Shown: positions 24,890-33,609 of the stretch, piece by piece | Layout: each line of letters opens with the position of its first letter | How positions within the stretch are numbered: position 1 is the stretch's first letter | Source: Occallatibacter riparius | GTDB taxonomy: Bacteria; Acidobacteriota; Terriglobia; Terriglobales; Acidobacteriaceae | DNA length: 64,000 nt | Direction: 5' to 3' | Assembly: GCF_025264625.1 (NCBI RefSeq) | Contig: NZ_CP093313.1 | Location: forward strand, 2,232,001 to 2,296,000 | The notes under the pieces: generated by a model | The model's input: the letters and a program-made list of their open reading frames with translations, nothing else | Database searches by the model: none | Told to the model about the DNA's origin: nothing | Program-made: the position numbers and the translations under genes

Positions 24890-25753
24890 ATGATCCAGCG
24901 CATCGCCATCCTGGGCACCGGCCTGCTCGGCACGTCTGTCGGCCTCGCCCTCCGCGCCTCCGGCTTCTCCGGCTCCATCAGCGGCTGGAACCGCAGCAAA
25001 GCCGGCGCCGAGCAAGCCCTCGCGATGCGCGCCATCGATTCCATCGCCCTTGACGCCATCGAAGCCGCGCGCCAGGCCGACATCACGCTGCTGGCAGTCC
25101 CCATTTACGCCACCCTCGATCTCATGGAGCAGCTCTCCACCATCCTCACCCCCAGCCAGCTCCTTACCGACGTAGGCAGCACCAAGGGCCAGATCACCGC
25201 CGCCGCCGCACGCCTCTACAACAAGCCGGACCGCGCCGCTTTCCTTCCCGGTCACCCCATGGCCGGAAAAGAGCGCGGTGGCGCTGAACTCGGCGACGCT
25301 AACCTGTTCCGCAACGCCGTCTGGCTCTTCACCGACGATCCTTCCGCACAGCGCTCCGCAACCGGCGCGGCCCTCGTCCAGGCCTGGCGCGAACTCATCG
25401 TGCAGATGGGCTCGCGCACCATCGACATCGATCCCGCCCGCCACGACGAAATGGTCGCCTGGGTCAGCCATCTTCCGCAGTTCACCGCAACCGCCCTCAG
25501 CGCCCTGCTTGAAGAGGAAGTCGGTGACGCCCCCGAGCTTAAAGACGTAGGCGGCCGCGCCCTCCGCGAGATGACCCGCCTCGGCGCCAGCCCGTTCTCC
25601 ATGTGGCGTGACATCGCCGCGACCAACACCGCCGCAATAGAAAAAGCGCTGCTCGCCCTTGAGCAGCGCCTCACCTACCTTCGCGAGAACCTCCGCGAAC
25701 CCGCCCTCCGCCAGGAGTTCGAACAAGCCAACAAGTTCCGCAGCGGCTCCTGA
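24890..25753 (+). CDS. tyrA: Prephenate dehydrogenase
   Basis: A 287-aa enzyme that oxidatively decarboxylates prephenate to 4-hydroxyphenylpyruvate in tyrosine synthesis. The NAD-binding Rossmann motif is IAILGTGLLGTSVGLAL (residues 5-21). The signatures ITLLAVPIY, LLTDVGSTKGQI and LPGHPMAGKERGGAE follow; the His of GHPMAGKE is the family's catalytic histidine. A helical C-terminal domain (residues ~175-285) forms the dimer. There is no fused chorismate mutase; a separate mutase gene lies at about 34.6 kb. It could instead act on arogenate, which sequence alone does not decide. Confidence 0.88.
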   Translation: MIQRIAILGTGLLGTSVGLALRASGFSGSISGWNRSKAGAEQALAMRAIDSIALDAIEAARQADITLLAVPIYATLDLMEQLSTILTPSQLLTDVGSTKGQITAAAARLYNKPDRAAFLPGHPMAGKERGGAELGDANLFRNAVWLFTDDPSAQRSATGAALVQAWRELIVQMGSRTIDIDPARHDEMVAWVSHLPQFTATALSALLEEEVGDAPELKDVGGRALREMTRLGASPFSMWRDIAATNTAAIEKALLALEQRLTYLRENLREPALRQEFEQANKFRSGS

Positions 25754-25786
25754 TTCGCCTTGAAGTTTTTTCGTTTTTAGACGACC

Positions 25787-26118
25787 ATGACAAAGTACGA
25801 GCTCCGAAACTACATCACGGCGGACGGCAAGGACATCGTATCGCGCTGGCTGTCAGGACTCCGTGACAGGGCTGCCCGAGTAGCCATCGACCGTCGTCTG
25901 AACCGCATCGAGAACGGTAATTTCGGCGATCACAAGTTCTGCCAGGATGGAGTTTGGGAGCTGCGCGTCGACCTCGGGCCTGGATACAGGGTCTACTATG
26001 CGCTCATGGGCAGCAGATAGTGCTTCTCCTTTGTGGCGGCGACAAAGGCAGCCAGAGCGTTGATATCGCACGCGCTTGCGCATACTGGCAGGATTGGCAA
26101 CGGAGGTCCGCATCATGA
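25787..26118 (+). pseudogene. RelE/HI1419-type toxin, broken by a frameshift
   Basis: The first 77 codons (25787-26020) encode a typical toxin: KYELRNYITADGKDIVSRWL, ARRLNRIENGNFGDHKF-like spacing, WELRVDLGPGYRVYYALMGS, then TAG. The missing C-terminal part continues in the next frame from 26017 to TGA at 26116-26118 as IVLLLCGGDKGSQSVDIARA and ends WQDWQRRSAS. Joining the two restores a full ~110-aa toxin, so one base appears lost near 26015-26018. Intact family members cut mRNA at the ribosome. The final TGA overlaps the antitoxin ATG, as in intact pairs. A sequencing error is possible. Confidence 0.8.
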
Positions 26119-26414
26119 GAGATATAGCCCACGACGACGCCATGGCCGAAACATTCCGCGATGACCCTCAGTACGCCGTCGATTTTCTGAACGCCATCCT
26201 TGCGGACGGCGACCAGGCCGAGCTCCTCATTGCGCTTCGTCAGTTAGCCAAGGCCTTCGGAGGCGTCCAAACAATCGCCGAGAAAGCCGACCTAAACCCC
26301 ACACAGCTTTATCGCACCCTCTCGAGCGAAGGCAATCCAGAGCTAAAGAGCCTCTCGGCAATCCTCAGGGCGATGGGTTTCAGGTTGGCTGTGGAACGTG
26401 TCAAAGCCGCCTAG
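26115..26414 (+). CDS. HI1420-type antitoxin (XRE-family DNA-binding)
   Basis: A 99-aa protein beginning MRDIAHDDAMAETFRDDPQY at ATG 26115, which overlaps the reconstructed toxin stop by four bases. A longer reading from 26076 lies inside the toxin end and is rejected. An N-terminal region that binds the toxin is followed by a helix-turn-helix (GGVQTIAEKADLNPTQLYRT, residues ~49-68) and SSEGNPELKSLSAILRAMGF. In such pairs the antitoxin neutralises the toxin and, with it, represses the shared promoter. With the toxin broken, it may be kept as a regulator or be a remnant. Confidence 0.88.
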   Translation: MRDIAHDDAMAETFRDDPQYAVDFLNAILADGDQAELLIALRQLAKAFGGVQTIAEKADLNPTQLYRTLSSEGNPELKSLSAILRAMGFRLAVERVKAA

Positions 26415-26446
26415 CGGCTACTCGGCATCATCATCGCTAATCGCCT

Positions 26447-26926
26447 CTAAACCGTCTCAGCTTCCTTGGCCGGCTCAGGCTCCAGCGTACGGTTCACAAC
26501 CTGCAGCCCCTCAGCCTTGGCCGCTTCCAGCAGCGTCTTCGATGCCGACACAAAAATGACATCCGTCCCCTGGAACATGTCCCGCGCCACCAGGGCAGCG
26601 CTCAACTGCAGCGCATCGGGCCAGCGCAGCACGCGCCTATCCAGCAGTTGCCGCGCGCACTCCAGCACCGCCGGATTCAGCGGCTCCTGCACCGTTCGCG
26701 CAGCCTCAAGCCTAAGAATCTCCAGCGCCGCCGAGGCGTCCTCGTGGCTGATTCCGCCGGCGCGCTCCCGCTTCCGGATCGCCGCGTACACCTCCAGCGG
26801 CGTCGAAGCGGCAATCAGCTTGCGATTGTCCTCCACGCTCTCCATCAGCCGGATGAGCGCGTCCGTGCCCGGCTCCCGCACAAAGAGCTTGGCGAAAGCC
26901 GTGGCTTCCAGGAAATAGCAGCTCAC
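26447..26926 (-). CDS. PIN-domain protein (VapC-like nuclease)
   Basis: A 159-aa PIN-fold protein; GTG 26926 overlaps the upstream stop by four bases (GTGA), indicating translational coupling. PIN nucleases use four acidic residues around a metal. The usual first Asp (xDTSAL) is Glu7 here (YFLEATAFAKLFV). A second acid lies in STPLEVYAAI, and RWPDALQLSAAL and IFVSASKTLLEAA complete the order. The Asp-to-Glu change could weaken or preserve activity. Length is slightly above typical VapC. Position after the 240-aa gene mirrors antitoxin-toxin order, but the partner is far larger than VapB. Confidence 0.75.
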   Translation of the reverse strand: MSCYFLEATAFAKLFVREPGTDALIRLMESVEDNRKLIAASTPLEVYAAIRKRERAGGISHEDASAALEILRLEAARTVQEPLNPAVLECARQLLDRRVLRWPDALQLSAALVARDMFQGTDVIFVSASKTLLEAAKAEGLQVVNRTLEPEPAKEAETV

Positions 26927-27645
26927 AGAACCCCCCGCTCCTCTTCAAGAACGGCGGTGAGTGTCTCCCCGTGAACCGCCACGGGATGGAAGCGCTGCGC
27001 CTCTTCGGGAATGCCCGCTTCGGCGCGGTTCAACCGAATCGTCGTCGTGGGATACGCCGGCGTCTTGGGATTGGCAATCTTGCTGGTCAGCACGACGCCC
27101 CGCTGAATCGCCTCTGCCAGGATCGCCTGCCGCGACTCCGGATTCTGGTTCCAGCGGTACGATTTGCGCGGCAAAAACGAGTCGCGGAACCACTTCAGAG
27201 CGATGAAGGCGTGTCCGCCGCGCTCGGCCTCAGCCAGGGCATTGCATAGTTCCCGAACGCGTGCATCCAGATCTGCGGGCACCATTGGCTCTGCAACCTC
27301 ATCCTCATCGGCATCATGCTCGGCCGCCGCTGGCCGGGCCGCTGTACGCACCGTGCGCGGAGCCGCCTCTTCTCCGCCAATCCGCTCAAAATAGATGCGG
27401 ACCTCATCCTCTTCCGGCGACCACGTCTCCGCGGTGGCGTTGCGGCGCTTGCTCCGCCCATTCTCGCTACATAACTCCACGATCGCCTGGTATCCCGGAG
27501 GCGCCAGAAAGCGAAGCGCGCGCACAAGGCCCGGATCCTGCGAGTAAGACAGCTCGTTCAAGGCCTCTTCAATAATTTCTTCTGCATCAGGAATACTAAG
27601 ACTGCTTACATCTACGCCGGCTTGCGCCACTCTCGCTGATTTCAT
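26923..27645 (-). CDS. Unknown 240-aa partner of the PIN protein
   Basis: ATG 27645 follows AAGGAAAG. The protein has an N-terminal helical region (IPDAEEIIEEALNELSYSQD), a middle acidic linker (EHDADEDEVAEP), and a C-terminal domain around residues 145-215 (HAFIALKWFRDSFLPRKS, then NPESRQAILAEAIQRGVVLT) that looks like a winged-helix or protein-binding fold ending in VALHGE-like strands. No family was recognised. The direct overlap with the PIN gene suggests a functional pair; this protein may bind DNA or RNA and restrain the nuclease. Function is not assigned. Confidence 0.6.
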   Translation of the reverse strand: MKSARVAQAGVDVSSLSIPDAEEIIEEALNELSYSQDPGLVRALRFLAPPGYQAIVELCSENGRSKRRNATAETWSPEEDEVRIYFERIGGEEAAPRTVRTAARPAAAEHDADEDEVAEPMVPADLDARVRELCNALAEAERGGHAFIALKWFRDSFLPRKSYRWNQNPESRQAILAEAIQRGVVLTSKIANPKTPAYPTTTIRLNRAEAGIPEEAQRFHPVAVHGETLTAVLEEERGVL

Positions 27646-28051
27646 ACTTTCCTTCTCCGTATACCGCAACTCCGACTACCTGAATCTACGGCCGCGCCTC
27701 CAAGCCGGGCGGCCTGGACTCTTGGCGCAAAATAGGCAACGCTCGGGGGGTCGAGTCGTGCACGTATTGAATGCGCGTTCACCGCACTCCCAGTGTCGCT
27801 ATCTAGGGAAATGCCCGGAACTCCTTCCCGAGCCCAAATATCCAAATGTGTGATGGTTTTGAAAAAAACAACTGACCAACAGAATTGGTTCTACTTAATC
27901 GACTGGATACTAACCTCACGGTAGTGTATATGATAATTTCGGCCTCGGTCATCCAGAAAATTATCGATATTTTGCAATTTACACCCTATTCCGCGCACGG
28001 AACCGCCTCGCGCGGTTTGGCTCAGCTTGCCGGTCCCCGTAAAATAAGGTC
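27646..28051. other. Gene-free stretch between divergent genes
   Basis: About 400 bases with a relatively AT-rich right half (about 27845-28000). It should hold promoters for the 240-aa gene (leftward) and the secreted-protein gene (rightward). No clear -35/-10 pair, repeat or RNA was recognised. Confidence 0.5.
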
Positions 28052-30628
28052 ATGCGTCGTACTTTGCCGCTGCTTCTCGCGGCCCTGGTGTCCTTCTCTG
28101 CCCTGCTTCATGCCGATGGCCCTGCGTTCGACCTTGCCGGACCTAAAGTGGATGTCCACGTAAAGCGTGGCGACATCACACTGCCCGTTGGCCAGACCGC
28201 CAACCTTATGCCCGGCGACCGCCTCTGGATACACCCCGACCTGCCGGAGAGCCAGTCCGCTCATTTTGTTCTGGTTGTGGCCTTCCTTCGGGGGGCCACG
28301 AACCCGCCGCCGAACGACTGGTTCACGCGCGTGGAGACATGGACCCGCGCTGCCCGTGAAGAAGGCGTCTTCGTCACCGTGCCCAAAGAGGCCCAGCAGG
28401 CCCTCGTCTTTCTGGCGCCCGAAACCGGTGGTGACTTCGCCACCTTGCGCCGCGCCGTCCACGACCGCCCCGGCGCTTTTGTCCGCGCCGCCCAGGATCT
28501 TCAGGCCGCAAGCTGGGAGCGCATGCGCCTCGACGACTACATCAACGAGGTCAAGACCGGAAACCAGGCCGACCCCAAGGCTTACAAGGAGCGCGCCGAA
28601 CTCTCCGCACGCTCCCTCGGCATTCGCATCCAGCAGCAGTGCTTCGACCGGCCGGTGGAGCAGCAGGCTTCCTGCCTGTCGCAGCATACCGAGGGCATGG
28701 TGCTCGACGACGCCAACGCCCAGAACCTTGTCGGGCAGATCGCCAACGGTTCCACCGCTGACCTGATGAACCAGATCAGCTACTCGCATCTTGGCGGGGG
28801 TGGCATGTACAGCCCCTACATCGGCGCAATCGTCGATATGGCCAAGATCCTCTCGTCGCTGCACACCGCGCGCTTCCAGTACATCCCCGCGCTGGCGTTG
28901 CCGACAAAGGACACGCTTAACCTCCGTCTCAACGAGCCCCCCTCGTTCCGCGATCCCAAGTCGGTTGTCGTGGTCGCGCTTCCGCCCGTCGGCCCCTCCA
29001 AGGCGCCGCCACTGCACCCGCTGAATCCCAACGAGACTCTCTGTGCGCAAAAGCCCGAGCTCGTGTTCTCAGCCGATAACGCCCCGCTGATCTTTGGCAC
29101 CGCAATCGCCCGTGAGCTCAAGCTCCGCATTGAGGGCCCCAGCAACTTCTCCATCGACATTCCAGCCATGGCTGATCCTGCGCGTGGCGGCGTGGTTCCC
29201 TCGTCCGATCTGCCCAAGCTGCCTGGCGGCGAGCTCACGGCTACGGTACTGGGCAAGTGGGGGTTCGACGACTTCGAAGGCCCTCGCTACAAAATGCTCT
29301 CCGCCGCGCCAGGCAAGTGGACCGTCGCTTCGGATGATCAGTCCGCCCTCATCGTGGGCCGCGACGACACGTTGCACATCCATGGCGACAGCAATCTCTG
29401 CGTCTCCAAGATCGAGCTGGCGGGTGATAAACCCCTTCCGCTGACCTGGAAGTCGCCCAAGCCCGAGACCATGCAGGTCGACGTCCCGATGAAGGACGCC
29501 ACCCCCGGCCCCATCTCCATCCGCATCCATCAGTACGGGGTAGAGAAGCCGGACGTCATCAGCCTCAATGCCTACGCCGAAGCCGCGTCGCTCGACAGCA
29601 TCAGCCTCAACGTGGGTGATCAGACCGCGACGCTCAAAGGCACGCGGCTCGATGAAGTGGCAAAGGCTTCCTTCGGCAAGATCGACTGGTCGCCCGACAA
29701 GCTCTCGCGCGTGCAGGACTTCGACCAGCTTACGCTCAAGACCGCCGCGTCCACATCAGAACTCGACCCCGGCACCCGGCTCAGTGCCAAGGTTTCGCTG
29801 CGCGATGGCCGCGAGCTAAAAGTGCCTGTGCACGTCGATTTGCCGCGGCCGCAGGTCTCGTTGATGAGCAAAGGCGCGCAGGACGCCGACAGCACCACCC
29901 CCTCACCTGTCCACATGGGCAGCCCCGACGATCTGCCCCTAAGCGGCAAGGTTGTCTTCTTCCTAAAATCGGAGGTTCCGCAGAAATTCCCTCGCAATCA
30001 GAAGGTCGAAGTCGCGGCCGACGATGGCAGCTTCTCGACCACGCTCTCACTGGCCGACGGATCCCTGATGCTGGAAGACGCCCGCACTGCGATCGGCACC
30101 GTGGAACCGATGGCCAAATTCGGCGCATCGGCCTTTGGGCCCATCAGCGCCCGGGCAGTCTCTGCTGACGGCGTTCCCGGCGGCTGGATGCACCTCGGCA
30201 CCATCGTCCGCGTTCCCACGTTCAGAGACCTGCGCTGCCCGCATTCCACCGCGAAGCCCTGCACTCTGAGCGGATCAAACCTGTTCCTGGTCGACTCCAT
30301 CGCCGCCACCCAGGACTTCAGCAATGCCACCGAGGTTCCCACCGGCTTCACCGGCGCTCAGTTGACCGTGCCCCATCCGGTGAACGGGACGCTCTATCTC
30401 AAGCTCCGCGACGATCCGGAGATTGTGCAGACGCTCAGCCTGCCGGTAACCCCGATCGGCCCCCTCCCCGTGCCGGCGGCCGCCGTTGTCGAGCCGAAAT
30501 CAGCCGAGCCGAAATCAGCCGATCCAAAGGCTGAAGCGAAGCCGGCCGATACTCCAGCGAAGTCCGACGCCAAACCCGACGCCAAGCCGGACAAGCCCGA
30601 TACGAAGGTCCAGCGCGAGGAGCAGTAA
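28052..30628 (+). CDS. Large secreted protein of unknown function
   Basis: An 858-aa protein with an N-terminal signal peptide (MRRTLPLLLAALVSFSALLH, cleavage near HADG). No domain was recognised. Residues ~25-240 are mixed alpha/beta with the Cys-containing stretch QQQCFDRPVEQQASC. Residues ~370-780 look like a series of beta-rich Ig-like modules (motifs such as LLPGGELTATVLGKWGFDD and LTLKTAASTSELDPG). The C-terminus is a Lys/Pro/Asp-rich tail with repeats of PKSA and KPD, likely disordered. It is probably periplasmic or surface-associated. A GC-rich hairpin follows the gene. Confidence 0.6.
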   Translation: MRRTLPLLLAALVSFSALLHADGPAFDLAGPKVDVHVKRGDITLPVGQTANLMPGDRLWIHPDLPESQSAHFVLVVAFLRGATNPPPNDWFTRVETWTRAAREEGVFVTVPKEAQQALVFLAPETGGDFATLRRAVHDRPGAFVRAAQDLQAASWERMRLDDYINEVKTGNQADPKAYKERAELSARSLGIRIQQQCFDRPVEQQASCLSQHTEGMVLDDANAQNLVGQIANGSTADLMNQISYSHLGGGGMYSPYIGAIVDMAKILSSLHTARFQYIPALALPTKDTLNLRLNEPPSFRDPKSVVVVALPPVGPSKAPPLHPLNPNETLCAQKPELVFSADNAPLIFGTAIARELKLRIEGPSNFSIDIPAMADPARGGVVPSSDLPKLPGGELTATVLGKWGFDDFEGPRYKMLSAAPGKWTVASDDQSALIVGRDDTLHIHGDSNLCVSKIELAGDKPLPLTWKSPKPETMQVDVPMKDATPGPISIRIHQYGVEKPDVISLNAYAEAASLDSISLNVGDQTATLKGTRLDEVAKASFGKIDWSPDKLSRVQDFDQLTLKTAASTSELDPGTRLSAKVSLRDGRELKVPVHVDLPRPQVSLMSKGAQDADSTTPSPVHMGSPDDLPLSGKVVFFLKSEVPQKFPRNQKVEVAADDGSFSTTLSLADGSLMLEDARTAIGTVEPMAKFGASAFGPISARAVSADGVPGGWMHLGTIVRVPTFRDLRCPHSTAKPCTLSGSNLFLVDSIAATQDFSNATEVPTGFTGAQLTVPHPVNGTLYLKLRDDPEIVQTLSLPVTPIGPLPVPAAAVVEPKSAEPKSADPKAEAKPADTPAKSDAKPDAKPDKPDTKVQREEQ

Positions 30629-30697
30629 ACCGCCTCAATCAGCAGAGAGTACGAGCGACGCCGCCATGGCGCCCCGGTAGGGGCGACACGAGAATAG

Positions 30698-30736
30698 CCC
30701 CGGCCAGGTCCGAGTGGTGCGAGGACCTGTCCGGGG
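30698..30736. repeat. Long GC-rich hairpin after the secreted-protein gene
   Basis: Arms ccccggccaggtcc (30698-30711) and ggacctgtccgggg (30723-30736) pair over 13 of 14 positions with an 11-base loop. No T run follows. It may be an mRNA-stabilising hairpin or a terminator without a U-tract. A smaller hairpin cgccccggtaggggcg sits just upstream. Confidence 0.6.
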
Positions 30737-31150
30737 TTCCAGCGCCACACCACTCGCGCGCACCTCATATCCCGGCGGAACCCCGCGAACCGGCCCCCCT
30801 CTGCACGTACTCACAACCGAAAACTGGCAACTGCAACCGTGACCGCGATCACAGACCCGCATATCGGAACGATCTACTCTGCTTGCAGACGGTTGGAGTG
30901 TCTTCCGGCGCCGTTTCTTGAACAAAAATCAGCGCCTGTTTACTAGAAAATTAGCTACCCCTCCCCCTGTTTTTACTTCTCCATATATTCGCTTTTTAGA
31001 TCAACGTCTCTATCTAACTTTCATTTCAACAATGAGTTATGCTGATACAAAAATTCATATGCCGTTGAGCCATTTTTTCGGATCTGCAATCGACAATGTT
31101 ACCTCGTAGTAAACAGCCGGAGCCCTTTTCCCATCAGGATAGCCATCAGA
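30737..31150. other. Gene-free stretch with an AT-rich island
   Basis: About 30820-30852 resembles the heptamer repeats (AACTGNC-type units) without an inverted partner. From about 30915 to 31110 the sequence turns AT-rich compared with all neighbours. No gene was recognised in it. Confidence 0.5.
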
Positions 31151-33376
31151 CTAGCCGGCCGCAGTCGCAACGGGATTATCTTCTGTGCCGGTTTCGGGGA
31201 ACCGATTCGTAGTAAGCGGAACGATGGCCAGGACTCTCGTCCCGGCTCCTGGCTGCGACTCGACCGACAGGCTGCCGCGCACCAGGTGCGCTCGTTCCTG
31301 CATGCTCAGAAGTCCCAGCCCGCCGCTTCGCATCACCGCCTCGAGATCGAATCCAACGCCCCAGTCCTGAACCTCGAGAAGGATTTCCCCCGCCGTCCCG
31401 CTCAGCGCGACCGCGAAGTTCGCGCTCTGGCTGTATTTGACGGCATTGCGCAAAGCTTCCTGGGTGATCCGGAAGAGGGTGATTGACACGTCCTGCGGCA
31501 AAGTTCTGGGCACGCCCTCTTCTTTGAAATCGATGTGGACACTGTACTGCTTCGAGAACTCGCCGCAAAATCCTTTGAGAGCGGCTGCGAGGCCCAGGTG
31601 GTCGAGCTTCGACGAGTGAAGCTGGTGCGAGAGGCCCTGCACATCGGCAGCAATCTCCACGCAGTATTCCCGAATGTCGTGCAGACTGTCTTTCGATCCG
31701 TTACGGTTCACTTGCTCGAGGCGGACCGACAGAACTGCGAGTCGCTGGCAGATGTCGTCATGAAGCTCGCGGGCGATACGGCGGCGCTCGTCTTCCTGCG
31801 CTCCAATGAGACGCCCGCTGAGATCGCGCAGGGCTTGCTGCGCGAGCTTCTGATCCGTAATATCCACGACCGAGCCGATGAACCCGGCAAACGATCCCTC
31901 ACCATCGAAGCGCGGCGTGGCGAGATTGAACACCCAGCGGTAGACTCCATCGCTGCGGCGCAGGCGGTACTCGCAGGAGTAGGGCGCGTGATCTCTCAGC
32001 GAATTGGTGTAGTCAAGCTGCACCCGTGCCCGGTCGTCAGGATGGACGTATTCCATCCACGTATCGCCGAAGCCTGCGGTGGTGTCGCCACCGGTGTACT
32101 CGAGACGCCGGCTGTTCAGATAAGTGGTAGTGCCATCGGGGCCGCACATCCAGATGAGCGCCGGAGTAGTCTCCGCCAGCATACGGAAAAGTTCTTCGCT
32201 CTCGCGCAAAATGGCTTCAGCCCGGCGCTTGCGCCGGCGCTGCCAAAGCAGCCCAGCGATGAGAAAGGCCTGAATAACGATCACGGCCAATGCCGCGAGA
32301 ATGTACTTCCGATAGACCGCCCACAGCGGCGGCGGCCGATAGAGAACCAGACTTCCAGGCGGCAGAGCCGACCCCGAGATGTGCCAGCGCTGTAGCTGAC
32401 GCCAATCGACCATGACTTGACGGCCGGAGTCCTCGATGACCGGGGCAGCGGTCTCGGATTGCTTTCCGGAAAGGATGCGCGCCGCGGCTTCGCCTGCCCA
32501 TGCCATGTTCGCGTTCCAGTCAGCATAGACTCCGCCCACGCAGCCGCGATCGAGACAAAGCGTGTGGAACGCCGAATACGTGGGGAACCGCTTGGTGGCT
32601 TCCGCAAGGACGTCGTTCGCGTCCACAGGTCTTTCGACCCCACCTTCAGGGGCCATCTGGAAGAGAACCACGGTGTGAGGAGGCAGGGAGTCGATGCTCC
32701 GGAGCATCTCCGCGCTGGGAGTCCCGACCAGGTCGATCTCTTTCACCTGGTCCTGGTGACGAAGAATCTCGGCATGCGCGAGCGCCCACCAGAGTTTCGT
32801 TGTCGTATCGATGACAGCGATGGTGCGCGTGTCGGGATGGAGGCGAAGGGCCAGATCGACGGTGGACTGAATGTCCGCTGATTCCGTTCTGCCCACCATT
32901 CCCGGCAGCAGATGGATCTCTGCCAGCTCGTCTTTGCTGAGACCGTAGAAAACCACGGGCAGGCCGGGAAAGATCTTGTCGCGGTATCGGGTGGCGAAAT
33001 CGAGAGCATCAGGAGACGCCACGATGATGAGGTCGAGCTTGACCTTGCTGTAGCCGCGGCGAAGCGTCTCCGCAAGGCTATCCAGGTAAGATGCCCCCGC
33101 CCATGCCTGTTCGAAATTGCCGTAGATATAGGAGACGTAGACGTTTACCTGGCCCGCATAGTGCGCCTGCATGGCGTGTTCAATCTGGCCGAGGTCACTG
33201 GTTTGATTTGCCGAGCTGAAGATGACAAGTATGTTCTTCGCGGTCTTCTGCGCAAAACCCGGTGCGCCGCTGAGCAAGCTGATGAGGATGGCAAGAATCG
33301 CAAGGCACGCATAGCGCACCCCGGCTCCGCTCCGACCTGAGGTATCAGACAGCTCCGCAACCGGCGGCGTGGTCAT
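31151..33376 (-). CDS. Sensor histidine kinase with periplasmic ABC-substrate-binding-like domain and PAS
   Basis: A 741-aa membrane kinase. ATG 33376 is chosen over longer readings that run into non-coding DNA. After a membrane helix (residues ~25-45) comes an extracytoplasmic region of ~290 residues resembling ABC-type substrate-binding folds (KNILVIFSSANQTSDLGQ, LDLIIVASPDALDFA, VVFYGLSKDEL), then a helix (YILAALAVIVIQAFLIAGLL). A PAS domain follows (TTPALIWMCGPDGTTTYLNS), then a HisKA_3 domain with phospho-acceptor His539 in RRIARELHDDICQRL and an ATPase domain (WGVGFDLEAV, GGLGLLSM). It is a NarX/DesK-type kinase. No response regulator is adjacent, so the partner is probably elsewhere. 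Confidence 0.85.
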   Translation of the reverse strand: MTTPPVAELSDTSGRSGAGVRYACLAILAILISLLSGAPGFAQKTAKNILVIFSSANQTSDLGQIEHAMQAHYAGQVNVYVSYIYGNFEQAWAGASYLDSLAETLRRGYSKVKLDLIIVASPDALDFATRYRDKIFPGLPVVFYGLSKDELAEIHLLPGMVGRTESADIQSTVDLALRLHPDTRTIAVIDTTTKLWWALAHAEILRHQDQVKEIDLVGTPSAEMLRSIDSLPPHTVVLFQMAPEGGVERPVDANDVLAEATKRFPTYSAFHTLCLDRGCVGGVYADWNANMAWAGEAAARILSGKQSETAAPVIEDSGRQVMVDWRQLQRWHISGSALPPGSLVLYRPPPLWAVYRKYILAALAVIVIQAFLIAGLLWQRRRKRRAEAILRESEELFRMLAETTPALIWMCGPDGTTTYLNSRRLEYTGGDTTAGFGDTWMEYVHPDDRARVQLDYTNSLRDHAPYSCEYRLRRSDGVYRWVFNLATPRFDGEGSFAGFIGSVVDITDQKLAQQALRDLSGRLIGAQEDERRRIARELHDDICQRLAVLSVRLEQVNRNGSKDSLHDIREYCVEIAADVQGLSHQLHSSKLDHLGLAAALKGFCGEFSKQYSVHIDFKEEGVPRTLPQDVSITLFRITQEALRNAVKYSQSANFAVALSGTAGEILLEVQDWGVGFDLEAVMRSGGLGLLSMQERAHLVRGSLSVESQPGAGTRVLAIVPLTTNRFPETGTEDNPVATAAG

Positions 33377-33551
33377 AGGCTCTACCCGCTGTAATCGTGT
33401 GGGGGACTGTTTGTAGTTGTCGCCGACCTCGTCCGGCTGGTCGTACGCGCGCCGATCTAGTTTTTTGGTGGGCCCGGACCAACTTGGATTACTGAGTATA
33501 CGCGCAGTCCAAGCGGAAAGTCTCAGAGTGGAAATAGCGGGCTGGCGGCCT

Positions 33552-33593
33552 GGAACGGCTCCCACCCTTCGTGTTGAGCGAAGGGCGGGTTCC
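33552..33593 (-). terminator. Hairpin after the DAHP synthase gene
   Basis: Stem cccacccttcg (33561-33571) / cgaagggcggg (33579-33589) with one wobble, extended by ggaac / gttcc. It lies 17 bases past the aroF stop on the leftward transcript. There is no U-tract, so it may stabilise the mRNA end rather than terminate. Confidence 0.5.
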
Positions 33594-33609
33594 TGGTGAA
33601 GTAGCTTGC

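Noticed and set aside
26011..26020. Programmed frameshift site in the toxin gene
   Set aside because: No slippery heptamer or downstream structure was seen; simple base loss is the more likely cause.
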